Numbered from the stretch's first letter, positions 24,997 through 33,838 are shown. The stretch is DNA of 40,059 nucleotides from Actinomadura sp. KC06 (GCF_004348735.1 NZ_SMKT01000083.1:1-40059), one strand, 5' to 3'. Made by a program: numbers and translations. The notes: a model not told the origin generated them from the letters alone.

Positions 24997-27900
24997 ATGA
25001 CGCCAGTGCTGATCGGGAGGGACCATCCCGCCGGTGTCCTGCGTGCCGAGATCGGCCGGGCCGCCGAGAGCCACGGCGGGCTGGTCCTGATCGCGGGTGA
25101 GGCCGGGATCGGCAAGACCACGCTCGTGACGGAGGCCGTGGAGGAGGCCAGGCGGCAGGGCGCGCTCGTGCTCAGCGGATCGTGCTGGGACTCCGGCAGC
25201 GCCCCCGGCTACTGGCCCTGGGTCCAGGTGATCCGGTCGATGCGCCGCGCCGCCGCCCCGGAGGAGTGGGCGGAGGTGGAGCACGCGACGGCCGGCGGGC
25301 TGTCGGTTCTGCTGGGCGAGTCCGGGGCCGGCGACCCCGCCGAAGGGTTCCAGCTGTTCGACGCGGTGACGACCGCGCTGGTGTCGGTGTCGCAGTGCCG
25401 CCCGGTGGTGGTCGTCCTCGACGACCTGCACTGGGCGGACCCGGCGTCCCTCAAGCTGCTGGAGTTCGCCGCGCAGCACACCTGGTTCGAGCGGCTGCTG
25501 CTCGTCGGAACGTACCGGGACGTCGAGGTCGAATGGGCCGAGCATCCGCTGCGGGAGCGGATGCTGACGCTGGTGGCGAAGGCGACCACCGTGACGCTGA
25601 CCGGCCTCGACCGGGACGCGACGGGCGCGCTGATGGCCCGGACGGCCGGACGCGAACCCGACGGCGCCCTGGTCGACGAGGTGCACCGGCGGACGGGCGG
25701 CAATCCGTTCTTCGTGGAGCAGACGGCCAGGCTGTGGCGCAGCGGCGGCTCGGTCACGGCGATCGCGCCCGGCGTCCGGGAGGCGCTGCGGCGGCGGCTC
25801 TCGCTGCTGCCCGCGGCGGTGGCCCGGCTGCTCACCGACGCGGCGGTGCTCGGACGCGAGTTCCACCGGCAGGTGCTCGCGGCCTGCGCGGCGGCGCCGG
25901 TGGCCAGCGTCGACCGGCTGCTCGACCAGGCGTCCTCGGCCCGGCTGATGACCTCGCTCGGCGGCGGACGGTTCGCGTTCGCGCACGACCTCGTCCGCGA
26001 GACGCTGTACGAGTCGCTCGACGAGGACGCGGCGCGGCGGCGGCACGCGGCGGTCGTCAAGGCCGTCGACGCGGCTCCGGCGCTGCGCGACAAGATGCTG
26101 GTGACGGAGCTGGCCCGGCACGCGCACCTGTCCGGCGGCGAGCTGGAGCCCGCGCGTGCGGTGGAGCTCCTGGAGGCCGCGGCCCGCGACGCCGGCGACC
26201 GGCTGGCGTTCGAGGAGGCCGCCGGGCACTACCGCCGGGCGCTGGAGCGCGCCGGCCAGGACTCGACCGCGGGCCTGCGGGTGGCGCTGGACCTGGCCAA
26301 CCAGCTGCGGTCCCTGGGCGACCGCGACGGCAGCCGGCGGATCTTCGACGACACCATCGCGGCCGTCCGCGCGTGCGGCAGTCCCGACATGCTCGCCCGG
26401 GTGGCGCTCGGCCTCTACATCTACGACGAGGAGGCCGAGCGGGCGACGCTCGGGGTGGACCTTCTCCACGAGGCGCGCGACCTGCTGGTCCGCACGGGCG
26501 GGGCGCCCGCCGACGGGCCGCTGGCGGACCCGGAGTCGACCGATCATCTCGCGAAGGAGCTGGCCGTCCATCTGGGCGAGGCGGCCCAGCGGGCCGGGGA
26601 CGACGACGAGCTGTCGTTCAGCCTGTGGGCCCGGCACGCCCTGATCTGGGGGCCCGGCTCCGCCGTCGAGCGCGAGGCGCTCACCAGGGAGATGACCGAG
26701 GTCGGGCGCCGGACCGGCGACCAGATGATGGAGTACTTCGCCGGGTCGCTGCGCTGGGTGGCGCTGCTGGAGCAGGGCGACCCGCGCTTCCTCGACCAGT
26801 ACCACGCCTTCGTCGCGATGGCGGAGCGCAACGGCCGGCCGCGGTTCAGCCTCGCGTCGATCGTCGACCAGAGCGTCATCTCCGGCTTCCTCGGCCGGTT
26901 CGGCGCCGCCGACGAGCTGCTCGACCAGGCGGACGCCTTCGGCACCCGGCCCCCGAGCGAGTGGACGATCATGTTCAAGCATCTGCGGTGGGCGCTGCGG
27001 CTGCTGGAGGGCCGGTTCGACGATTCGGACGAGCTGCACCGCGCCCTGAACGACGTCGCTCACCCATTCGCGCGGCTGCTCGAAGCGCTCACGGCCGTCC
27101 AGCGCGGCGACGTGCAGGCGGCGCTCGCGCACGTCCAGCGGTACGAGGGTGTCGCCGAGCCGTATCCGCCGAGCATCATGCCGATGTGGCTGCGGCTTCA
27201 GGCGCAGGTGGCCGCCGCCTTGCGGGACCCCGTGCTCTGCGCGAAGGCGCGTGCGGACCTCGCGCCCTACGCGGGGCTGTGGGCGGTGTCGATGTGCGGC
27301 TGCGACATCGGCGGGCCGATGAGCCACTGGTCGGCGCTGGTCGACCTGGCCGAGGAGCGCTGGGACGACGCGGTCGCGGGCTTCACCGACGCCCACCGGT
27401 CCGCCGACCTGCTCCAGTCGCGCCCGTGGTCGGCCGAGGCCAGGTCGCTGCTGGCCGAGGCGCTGCTGGGCCGCGGCGGGCCGGGCGACGCGGAGGCCGC
27501 GGCCGGGCTGCTGGACGAGGCGGGCCGGGTCGCCGCCGAGATCGGGATGCGGCACGTGTCCCGGCGCGTCCAGGACCTGCGGCCCGAGCCCGCCGCCCCG
27601 GCGGAGCCGGGGAACGTGTTCCGCTTCGACGGGCAGGTCTGGACGCTCGCCTTCGCCGGACGCACCGTCCACATGCCCGACGGCAAGGGCCTGCACGACC
27701 TGCACACGCTGCTGGAGCGTCCGGGCGTGGACGTGCCCGCCGTGCGGCTGCTGAGCCCGGAGGGCGGCGAGGTCGCGGTCGCGGCCGGGCGGATGGGCGG
27801 CGACGCTGTCCTGGACGAGGAGGCCAAGGCACGCTACAAGCGCCGCCTGGCCGTCCTGGACGAGGAGATCGACCAGGCCGCGTCCCTCGGGGACGACCGG

Positions 27901-28155
27901 CGGGCCGCCGAGTACGACCGGGAACGGGCCGCGCTGCTGGACGAGCTGCGCGCCGCCGCCGGCCTGGCCGGACGCACCCGCCGCCTGGGCGACCAGGCCG
28001 AACGGGCCCGCAAGACCGTCACCGCCCGCATCAAGGACACGCTGCGCAAGCTCGACCAGCGCCATCCCGAGCTCGCCGCCCATCTGCGGGACGCGGTCTC
28101 CACCGGCTCTTCCTGCTCCTACCGGCCGGAACGCGAGATCGCCTGGCACCGGTGA
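24997..28155 (+). CDS. Large AAA/LAL-like ATPase regulator without LuxR domain
   Basis: 1052 aa from ATG 24997 (MTPVLIGRDHPAGVLRAEIG). An ATG at 24961 directly after a TACTTT -10-like box could give a leaderless start 12 codons longer. The P-loop AGEAGIGKTT (33-42) and Walker B VVVLDDLHWAD (about 138-148) belong to the AAA_16/STAND signalling ATPases. A long TPR-like middle follows. In place of a LuxR helix-turn-helix there is a C-terminal ~180-residue region (VWTLAFAGRTVHMPDGKGLH, then a coiled-coil-like stretch, then ERARKTVTARIKDTLRKLDQ) seen in other large actinomycete ATPases and possibly a winged-helix DNA-binding unit. It is divergent from the CcdA-like gene and convergent with the DrrAB exporter, ending in a hairpin shared with that operon. 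Probably an ATP-dependent regulator. Confidence 0.85.
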   Translation: MTPVLIGRDHPAGVLRAEIGRAAESHGGLVLIAGEAGIGKTTLVTEAVEEARRQGALVLSGSCWDSGSAPGYWPWVQVIRSMRRAAAPEEWAEVEHATAGGLSVLLGESGAGDPAEGFQLFDAVTTALVSVSQCRPVVVVLDDLHWADPASLKLLEFAAQHTWFERLLLVGTYRDVEVEWAEHPLRERMLTLVAKATTVTLTGLDRDATGALMARTAGREPDGALVDEVHRRTGGNPFFVEQTARLWRSGGSVTAIAPGVREALRRRLSLLPAAVARLLTDAAVLGREFHRQVLAACAAAPVASVDRLLDQASSARLMTSLGGGRFAFAHDLVRETLYESLDEDAARRRHAAVVKAVDAAPALRDKMLVTELARHAHLSGGELEPARAVELLEAAARDAGDRLAFEEAAGHYRRALERAGQDSTAGLRVALDLANQLRSLGDRDGSRRIFDDTIAAVRACGSPDMLARVALGLYIYDEEAERATLGVDLLHEARDLLVRTGGAPADGPLADPESTDHLAKELAVHLGEAAQRAGDDDELSFSLWARHALIWGPGSAVEREALTREMTEVGRRTGDQMMEYFAGSLRWVALLEQGDPRFLDQYHAFVAMAERNGRPRFSLASIVDQSVISGFLGRFGAADELLDQADAFGTRPPSEWTIMFKHLRWALRLLEGRFDDSDELHRALNDVAHPFARLLEALTAVQRGDVQAALAHVQRYEGVAEPYPPSIMPMWLRLQAQVAAALRDPVLCAKARADLAPYAGLWAVSMCGCDIGGPMSHWSALVDLAEERWDDAVAGFTDAHRSADLLQSRPWSAEARSLLAEALLGRGGPGDAEAAAGLLDEAGRVAAEIGMRHVSRRVQDLRPEPAAPAEPGNVFRFDGQVWTLAFAGRTVHMPDGKGLHDLHTLLERPGVDVPAVRLLSPEGGEVAVAAGRMGGDAVLDEEAKARYKRRLAVLDEEIDQAASLGDDRRAAEYDRERAALLDELRAAAGLAGRTRRLGDQAERARKTVTARIKDTLRKLDQRHPELAAHLRDAVSTGSSCSYRPEREIAWHR

Positions 28156-28168
28156 GCGCCAGGCGATC
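28137..28168. terminator. Bidirectional terminator overlapping the AAA regulator stop codon
   Basis: GATCGCCTGGC (28137-28147) and GCCAGGCGATC (28158-28168) form a perfect 11-bp stem with a 10-nt loop. The stop codon at 28153-28155 is inside the loop. It lies between two convergent genes and lacks a strong T-run. Confidence 0.6.
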
Positions 28169-28179
28169 CCACTGCTTTC

Positions 28180-29028
28180 CTACTTGCGGTTGTAGAGCCG
28201 CATCGTGATCGTCCCGAAGACCGCGATGAGCACGATCCCCGAGATCAGCACCCAGGTCAGCTCGCCGCCGCCGGGGTCGCCGGCCATCAGGCCGCGGACG
28301 GCGTCCACCACCCGCGTCACCGGGTTGACGTCGACGAACGCCTGCAGCCAGCCGGGCATGGTGTTCGGATTGACGAAGACGTTGCTGAGGAAGGTCAGCG
28401 GGAACAGCACGAACATGCTGACCGACATCACCGCCTTCTCCCCGCGCATCAGCAGGCCGACCATCGTCCAGACCCAGGAGAAGGCGAACGAGAAGGCCAC
28501 CAGCACCGCGATCCCGGCGATCACCCCGAGCGGGCCGCCGTCCGGGCGGAAGCCCAGGATCAGGCCGAGCACGAGGATCACGATCGACGCCATCGTGTAC
28601 CGGAACATGTCGCCGAGCAGGTAGCCGACCATCGGGGACGGCCGCCAGATCGGCAGGCTGCGGAACCGGTCGAACACGCCCTTCTCGATGTCGATGTTGA
28701 TCGCGATGCCGGTGTACATGGTGGTCATCACGACGCTCATCACCATGATCCCCGGCAGCAGGAACTGCAGGTACTCCTTGGTCGAGCCCGCCAGCGCCCC
28801 GCCGAACAGGTAGGTGAACATCAGCACCATCATCACCGGGAAGATGGTGACGTCGAACAGCTGCTCGGGCACGTGCTTGATCTTCAGCATCGCCCGCCAG
28901 CCGAAGGTGATCGACGCCGACAGGGCGCTCGGTCTCGCCGGGCGGTCGCCCCGTGCCAGCACGGTGCTCAGGGTCTCCGCCGACGGGACGTACTGCGCGG
29001 CGCTCGTCTCGTGGGTCGTCGTGCTCAT
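28180..29028 (-). CDS. ABC-2 type transporter permease (DrrB-like)
   Basis: 282 aa, about six TM segments. The ABC-2 permease core is visible: VTIFPVMMVLMFTYLFGGAL, LPGIMVMSVVMTTMYTGIAI, then DIEKGVFDRFRSLPIWRPSP (the conserved coupling-helix region) and FPLTFLSNVFVNPNTMPGWL. This matches daunorubicin-resistance-type exporter permeases. The start codon overlaps the stop of the ATPase gene by 4 bp and also has its own GGAGGTGG site. Together they form a two-component exporter at the cytoplasmic membrane, likely for a hydrophobic drug or natural product. Confidence 0.93.
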   Translation of the reverse strand: MSTTTHETSAAQYVPSAETLSTVLARGDRPARPSALSASITFGWRAMLKIKHVPEQLFDVTIFPVMMVLMFTYLFGGALAGSTKEYLQFLLPGIMVMSVVMTTMYTGIAINIDIEKGVFDRFRSLPIWRPSPMVGYLLGDMFRYTMASIVILVLGLILGFRPDGGPLGVIAGIAVLVAFSFAFSWVWTMVGLLMRGEKAVMSVSMFVLFPLTFLSNVFVNPNTMPGWLQAFVDVNPVTRVVDAVRGLMAGDPGGGELTWVLISGIVLIAVFGTITMRLYNRK

Positions 29029-30023
29029 GCCGCCACCTCCCCTTCCTTGGCCTCGTCGTCTGCGTGGTGACCCGTCAGGGTCAGGAACACCTCGTCCAGG
29101 CTGGGCTGGCCGAGGGAGAAGTCGTCCACGGTGATCCCGGCGTGGGACAGCTCGGACAGCGCGCGGGACGCCTGCTCGGCCGCGCCGAGCTTGGTCTCGT
29201 CGCCGGAGATCCGGGCGGTGAGCGCCACCGGGTCGGCCTCCAGCTGGACGGACGCGCCGAGCTCCCGTGCCAGCACCTCCTCCGCCTGCGGGCGCTGCGC
29301 CGCGTCCCGCAGCCGCACGTGCACCGCGCCCGCGCCGATCGACGCCTTCAACTCGCCCGGCGTCCCCTCGGCTATCACCTTGCCGTGGTCGACGACCGCG
29401 ATCCGGGCGGCGAGCTGGTCGGCCTCGTCGAGGTACTGCGTGGTCAGCAGCACCGTGGTGCCGTGCGCCACCACCAGGCGGATGATCTCCCAGACCTGGT
29501 TGCGGCTGCGCGGGTCGAGGCCGGTGGTGGGCTCGTCGAGGAACAGCAGGTCGGGGGTGTTCAGGATGCTGGCCGCGATGTCGATGCGCCGCCGCATCCC
29601 GCCCGAGTAGTTCTTGACCTGCTTGTCGGCGGCGTCCGTCAGCCCGAAGGCCTCCAGCAGCTGCGCCGCCCGGTCCCGGGCCGACGGCTTGCGGTGGCCC
29701 AGCAGCCGGCCGAGGAGGATCAGGTTCTCGGTGCCGGTGAGGTCCTCGTCCACCGACGCGTACTGCCCGGTCAGGCTCACTTTGCCGCGGACGGCGTCGG
29801 CCTCCTTCTTGACGTCGTGGCCGAACACCCGGGCCTGCCCGCCGTCCGGCCGCAGCAGGGTGGCCAGCACGCGCACGGCCGTGGTCTTCCCCGCGCCGTT
29901 CGGGCCGAGCACCCCGTACACCGTGCCGGTGGGCACCTGGAGGTCGAGGCCGTCCAGGGCCCGTGTCTTCCCGAAGGTCTTGACCAGCCCTTCGGTTTCG
30001 ATCGCCAAATCTTGCTGAGTCAT
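29025..30023 (-). CDS. ABC transporter ATP-binding protein (DrrA-like)
   Basis: 332 aa. Walker A GPNGAGKTT (40-48), ABC signature YSGGMRRR (139-146), Walker B LLFLDEP (159-165) and switch region TTQYLDEAD are all intact. A C-terminal extension (from ~225) corresponds to the DrrA/DUF4162-type domain. It energises the permease encoded immediately downstream (ATGA overlap). GAAGGACAG precedes the ATG. It starts 22 bp after the FMN reductase gene, so the three genes form one leftward operon. The palindrome at 30686-30702 upstream of the first gene is the likely control site. Confidence 0.95.
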   Translation of the reverse strand: MTQQDLAIETEGLVKTFGKTRALDGLDLQVPTGTVYGVLGPNGAGKTTAVRVLATLLRPDGGQARVFGHDVKKEADAVRGKVSLTGQYASVDEDLTGTENLILLGRLLGHRKPSARDRAAQLLEAFGLTDAADKQVKNYSGGMRRRIDIAASILNTPDLLFLDEPTTGLDPRSRNQVWEIIRLVVAHGTTVLLTTQYLDEADQLAARIAVVDHGKVIAEGTPGELKASIGAGAVHVRLRDAAQRPQAEEVLARELGASVQLEADPVALTARISGDETKLGAAEQASRALSELSHAGITVDDFSLGQPSLDEVFLTLTGHHADDEAKEGEVAA

Positions 30024-30045
30024 GATCTGTCCTTCCGTATGTGGG

Positions 30046-30624
30046 TCAGGAGACGTAGGGGCGCGCCGCGCGAGCGTCCCGCAGCGCCAGGCCCCACCAG
30101 GTGAGCTGGTCGAGCATCGACTTGACGCTCTGCGCCGGCAGCTCCGCCGCGCACGGCCAGCCGCGGTCGTCGACGCTCCCGTCCAGCAGGTCGAAGCTCA
30201 CCCGGCAGGGCATGGTCACGCTGTGCAGGCCCGTGAAGACGGTGCGGAGCTGCTCCACCGCGTACAGCCCGGTGGAGCCCATCCCGTACGACACGAAGCC
30301 GACGGGTTTGGCCTGCCACTCGTCGTAGGCGTAGTCGATCGCCTCCTTCAGCGCGGCCGGGAAGCTGCGGTTGTACTCCGGGGTGATCACCACGAAGGCG
30401 TCCGCCCCGCCGACCCGGGCGGTGAACTCGGCAATCCCCGGGGTGGCCGCCTTCGGGTACCGGTCCGGGAACCGCACGTCCAGCAGGTCGATGACGGCCA
30501 CGTCGAGATCGTCGCGCTGCCGTGCCCGCTCCGCGAACCAGCAGCCGATCCGGTCGCCCACCCGTCCCTCGCGGGTGCTCCCGACGATGACCGCCACACG
30601 CAGCGGCGCCGCATCATGGATCAT
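30046..30624 (-). CDS. NADPH-dependent FMN reductase / flavodoxin-like oxidoreductase
   Basis: 192 aa. The N-terminal phosphate-binding loop VAVIVGSTREGRVGDRIGCW binds the FMN phosphate. PEYNRSFPAALKEAIDYAYD (~93-112) is the second flavin-contacting motif of the SsuE/ArsH-like NADPH-dependent FMN reductase family, and SYGMGSTG follows. A strong AAGGGAGG site precedes the ATG. First gene of the operon with the DrrAB exporter, which suggests it either reduces or detoxifies the exported quinone-like compound or belongs to a redox-stress response (inference). No dedicated regulator is adjacent; the divergent side is non-coding up to the TIM-barrel gene stop at 30804. Confidence 0.9.
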   Translation of the reverse strand: MIHDAAPLRVAVIVGSTREGRVGDRIGCWFAERARQRDDLDVAVIDLLDVRFPDRYPKAATPGIAEFTARVGGADAFVVITPEYNRSFPAALKEAIDYAYDEWQAKPVGFVSYGMGSTGLYAVEQLRTVFTGLHSVTMPCRVSFDLLDGSVDDRGWPCAAELPAQSVKSMLDQLTWWGLALRDARAARPYVS

Positions 30625-30685
30625 CGGATGCCTCCCTTAGGTCTTGGGCGTTCACCCGGAAGGCGCCAGAACCCGCGCGTCCCCC

Positions 30686-30702
30686 GCTAGACCCGATCTA
30701 GC
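30686..30702. promoter_or_regulatory. Operator-like palindrome upstream of the FMN reductase/DrrAB operon
   Basis: GCTAGA-CCCGA-TCTAGC, perfect six-base arms with a 5-nt spacer, 62 bp before the FMN reductase start. The size and symmetry are those of TetR-family operators; the cognate regulator is not in view. Confidence 0.5.
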
Positions 30703-30803
30703 ATCCGACTATGACATTCACGCGATAACGCGAGAAAGAGGCTGACCGGCGGCACGTGACGGGATCGGCTCCGGCGTCCTCCGGCGCGTGCTCCGGCGGC
30801 GCG

Positions 30804-31694
30804 TCAGCGGCGGCGGACGTTGCGGGCCATGCGGTGCCAGGTGTGGCGGCGGCCGCGAATGGCGACGGAGTAGTCGTAGAGGAATTCGGGGTCCATCGCG
30901 CCGGCGACGTAGGCGTCGCCGATGTGGTGGGCGTCCACCCCGATCTCCTTGGCGTTCAGCGCCAGTTGCGGGACCAGATTGCGGTGGGAGCCTTCTTGGC
31001 TGGTGCCGATGGTGCCCATCGCGATCGCTCCGGCGGCGTGAATCTCCCTTACCGCTTCGGCCGCGATCGCGCTGGTCACGCCTGGGACCGTGCCGGGAAG
31101 CGGCACCAGCACGCCGTCCGCACCGGCCTCGGCTATGGCGCGCATGCCGGACGCGTTCATTGGCTCGGTGCGTCCGGCCATGTGCATTTTCCCGGACCAG
31201 ATCGCCACGTCCTCGCCCAGGGCCTGCCTCAGCTCCCGGCTGGAATCGGCCATGTCGGCCAGATCGGCCCCCGTGGCGGGATTGGCCGTCACGCACAAAA
31301 GGGCGGCGCCTTGGTCGACGAGGAGGCGGGCATTCTCCACGGTGGCTTGACGTCCTGCGGGCACGTCACCGGGTTCGAGATTGACGCCGATGGGACGCCC
31401 GACATGGTCGGCGAGCTCGGCCAGCGAATCGAACTCGCCGAGGACCGGCAGCCGCCACCGGCGGCCGTCGAACGCCTTCTCCACCAGGTTGAGAATGACG
31501 ATATCGGCGCCGAACGCGGCCACCAGCTCGATGTTGCTGACGCCGCCGGTCCCGTGCGCCCCGGCGAGCATCGCGGTATGCGACCACAGCTCGGCGACCA
31601 CCGCGCGTCCTTCGCTCGCGGCGACCGAGGCGGTCAGCTCGCGCCCGCGCAACGCGGCGAGTTCCCGGCTGTCCAGATCCAGAATTCGGCGCAT
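30804..31694 (-). CDS. TIM-barrel-like protein of unknown function (possibly DUF7916)
   Basis: 296 aa, soluble, no signal peptide. Alternating beta/alpha pattern with AFGADIVILNLVE, GRPIGVNLEPGDV, GAALLCVTANPATG, DVAIWSGKMHMAG, GADGVLVPLPGTVPG and GAIAMGTIGTSQEG, each a strand ending in Gly/Asp-rich loops, as in phosphate-binding TIM barrels such as BtpA- or PEP-mutase-like proteins. The C-terminal HHIGDAYVAGAMDPEFLYDY is a distinctive conserved-looking segment. I believe similar proteins are listed as a DUF (7916), but I cannot verify this. Its neighbours (PhoX-like protein upstream behind a hairpin, FMN reductase 180 bp downstream) give no clear pathway. The start ATG 31694 has GGGG a few bases upstream. 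Confidence 0.75.
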   Translation of the reverse strand: MRRILDLDSRELAALRGRELTASVAASEGRAVVAELWSHTAMLAGAHGTGGVSNIELVAAFGADIVILNLVEKAFDGRRWRLPVLGEFDSLAELADHVGRPIGVNLEPGDVPAGRQATVENARLLVDQGAALLCVTANPATGADLADMADSSRELRQALGEDVAIWSGKMHMAGRTEPMNASGMRAIAEAGADGVLVPLPGTVPGVTSAIAAEAVREIHAAGAIAMGTIGTSQEGSHRNLVPQLALNAKEIGVDAHHIGDAYVAGAMDPEFLYDYSVAIRGRRHTWHRMARNVRRR

Positions 31695-31742
31695 GACCCC
31701 ATACTGCCGAATTCCCGCCGGTGGGGAGCTTCGGGGGGCGGG

Positions 31743-31775
31743 GGCGTCCAGCGCCTGGGGCAGGCGCTGGACGCC
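31743..31775 (-). terminator. Hairpin terminator between PhoX-like and TIM-barrel genes
   Basis: A perfect 15-bp stem pairs 31743-31757 with 31761-31775 around a GGG loop, 39 bp past the PhoX-like stop. There is no T-run, so it would be a T-less actinomycete-type terminator. A smaller GCCGGCC/GGCCGGC repeat lies next to it. Confidence 0.65.
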
Positions 31776-31813
31776 GGTGCGGCCGGCCTGGCGCGGGCCG
31801 GCGGGGTCGGACG

Positions 31814-32962
31814 TCAGGTGCGGAACGGGCCGGTGACCTCGTAGGTGATGCCGGACCCGGAGGTGCCGCGCTGGGACGAGAAGTACAGCCGGTTCCCGGC
31901 GGGCGTGAACGCCGGGCCGGCGATCTCCGACGAGCTCTGCCCGTTGATCCGCAGGAACACCGAGATCTTGTCGTCGGGGGTGATCAGGCAGATCTCCATG
32001 TTGCCGCCGTCCTCGGCGACGTACAGGTCACCGGCGGTGGAGCCGGTGATGTTGTCGACGCCGGTGAGCGGGGCCGGGCCCGGGTTGACGAGGCTGTCGT
32101 CGTAGGCGAGCTCGTAGGTGTTGTTGAGCAGGTTGAACTGCCACACCCGGTTGTCGCCCTTGGTGGTGATCCAGACGGTGTCGCCCGCGTAGTGGCAGCC
32201 CTCTCCCCCGTTGAAGACCTTCATGCCGGAGACCTGGTCGCGGGTCGGGGTCGGCGAGCCGTCGGGGTCGGGGACGTTCGCCCAGGAGAACGAGCCGGAC
32301 GTCCCGGACCCGCCCGTGAGGACCTGCAACGTTCCCGAGGACAGGTTGCCCCACGTGGTCGGGATGAAGCGGTAGAAGCCGCCGTCGCCCGCGTCCTCGG
32401 TGAGGTAGATGACCTTGCGGACCGGGTCGGCCGCGGCGGCCTCGTGGTTCCAGCGCCCCATCGCGTCGCGGCGGGTGGCCGGGGCGCCCCACGGGTCGCA
32501 CTCCCACACGTAGCCGGTGCTGACCTCTTCGCACGACAGCCAGGTGTTCCACGGCGTGGCGCCGCCCGCGCAGTTGCGGTTGGTGCCCGACAGGATCCGG
32601 TACGCCGAGGTGACGGTGCCGCTGGAGTTGAAGCGGAGCGCGGAGGCGCCGCCCGAGCCCGACACCTCGGAGTTGGACACGTAGATCCAGCCGGTGCCGT
32701 CGGCGAAGACGGCTCCGCCGTCGGGCGCGCTGTGCCAGGTGTAGGTCGTGCCGGGCACCGTCTGGCCGGACCGGGCGACGATCCGGCTGGTGAACCCGGG
32801 CGGCAGCTGGATGCCGTTGGCGTCGGCGGCCTGCAGGGCCCCGTACGGGCCGGGGCCGAGCTGGGCGGGGGCGGCGAGGGCGGCGTTCTGCCAGAGGGTT
32901 CCGGAGAACGCGACGGCTCCCGTCCCGATGACCGACGTGCGCAGGAAGGTACGACGTTTCAT
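31814..32962 (-). CDS. Tat-exported PhoX-like (DUF839) protein
   Basis: 382 aa from ATG 32962, with AGGAGA eight bases upstream; the open frame extends to 33214, but that part shows no family features. The N-terminus MKRRTFLRTSVIGTGAVAFS is a near-consensus twin-arginine signal (RRTFLR). The mature part is a beta-propeller of the DUF839/PhoX family: GGGAVFADGTGWIYVSNSEV-type blades, NCAGGATPWNTWLSCEE (the family's Cys/Glu motif), GRWNHEAAA, YLTEDAGDGGFYRF and FNGGEGCHYAGDTVWITTKG. PhoX enzymes are calcium/iron-dependent extracellular phosphatases, and those motifs contribute metal ligands, so phosphatase activity is likely but not proven. The 252 bp upstream (32963-33214) contain only its promoter region. 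It ends at a strong hairpin. Confidence 0.85.
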   Translation of the reverse strand: MKRRTFLRTSVIGTGAVAFSGTLWQNAALAAPAQLGPGPYGALQAADANGIQLPPGFTSRIVARSGQTVPGTTYTWHSAPDGGAVFADGTGWIYVSNSEVSGSGGASALRFNSSGTVTSAYRILSGTNRNCAGGATPWNTWLSCEEVSTGYVWECDPWGAPATRRDAMGRWNHEAAAADPVRKVIYLTEDAGDGGFYRFIPTTWGNLSSGTLQVLTGGSGTSGSFSWANVPDPDGSPTPTRDQVSGMKVFNGGEGCHYAGDTVWITTKGDNRVWQFNLLNNTYELAYDDSLVNPGPAPLTGVDNITGSTAGDLYVAEDGGNMEICLITPDDKISVFLRINGQSSSEIAGPAFTPAGNRLYFSSQRGTSGSGITYEVTGPFRT

Positions 32963-33214
32963 CCGAGATGTCTCCTGACGACTGGGGGTGAGACGATCCG
33001 TTGCCGCGACATCACCGAAGGTAAGGAGACATGGCAAAATCCACGCCCGTTCAGGGTGAACACCGGCCAGCATGAAAATGGCCAATTTCCACCCGGACAT
33101 TGTTCGGGCAATTAGTCTTCGTCGCCGATCATCGGCCTCATCGAAATGGTCCCGAAATCGAGGCCGCCGCGACCTCGATTTCTGGACATCCCGCTCATCG
33201 AGCGGCTCGATCAA

Positions 33215-33838
33215 TTATTTGAATGGTGCCGGTATGCGCGGGCCGGCGCCGGTCGCACGGGCCCGGAGGAGGTCCGCCACATCGGTGAGGGCCGTCTGGA
33301 CGCGTCCGTAGACGCGCGGGTTGAGCAGCGTCGCGCCGTCGAAGTCCCCCGAGTTCGCGAAGATCGCGACGGGCACGGTCAGCGCCTGGAAGAAGGCGAA
33401 GAGGGGCCGCATGGCGTGCTCCAGGACGAGCGCGTGGTGGTCGCCCCCGCCCGTCGCGGCGAGCAGGACGGGCTTGTCGGCCAGCGCGTACTGCTCGACG
33501 AGATCGAAGAAGTGCTTGAACATGCCGGGATAGGAACCGCGGAACACCGGCGCCGCCGCGATCAGGAGATCGGCCTCCTCGGCGAGCCGGAGCGCGGCCT
33601 CGACCTCGGGTGTGACGCCGTCGCGCTCGATCGCGCCGGTGAACCCCGGTCCCAAGGCGTACACGTCGATCCGGGACGTCTCGATGGGGAGCAAGTCCCG
33701 CAGCGTGTCGAGGACGACGTCCACGAGCCCCATGGTCTTGGACGGACGGCTCGGGCTGCCGTTGACGACCACGACCCGCAAGACCGCGCCTCCCCCGGCC
33801 GCGGCGGCCGTCTCTGCCCCTGCCTCGATGACGGTCAT
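33215..33838 (-). CDS. FMN reductase (SsuE/MsuE-like)
   Basis: 207 aa. LRVVVVNGSPSRPSKTMGLV contains the flavodoxin-like FMN phosphate loop. APVFRGSYPGMFKHFFDLVE is the diagnostic MsuE/SsuE segment, and KPVLLAATGGGDHHALVLEH is the third flavin-site segment. It is expected to supply reduced FMN to a partner monooxygenase. Its ATG overlaps the stop of the LLM oxidoreductase gene by 4 bp (33835-33838), the expected partner. The pair is oriented away from a MarR regulator gene. Distinct from the second FMN reductase in this window at 30046-30624. Confidence 0.92.
   Translation of the reverse strand: MTVIEAGAETAAAAGGGAVLRVVVVNGSPSRPSKTMGLVDVVLDTLRDLLPIETSRIDVYALGPGFTGAIERDGVTPEVEAALRLAEEADLLIAAAPVFRGSYPGMFKHFFDLVEQYALADKPVLLAATGGGDHHALVLEHAMRPLFAFFQALTVPVAIFANSGDFDGATLLNPRVYGRVQTALTDVADLLRARATGAGPRIPAPFK

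Noticed and set aside
24775..28149. A very long minus-strand open frame running upstream of the CcdA-like gene
   Set aside because: It is the antisense of the AAA regulator, whose plus-strand frame has P-loop and Walker B motifs; the reverse frame is Arg/Gly/Pro-rich with no domain, an effect of high GC.
32963..33214. N-terminal extension of the PhoX-like protein
   Set aside because: The Tat signal and a good RBS lie at ATG 32962; a Tat signal must be at the N-terminus, so the extension is non-coding.
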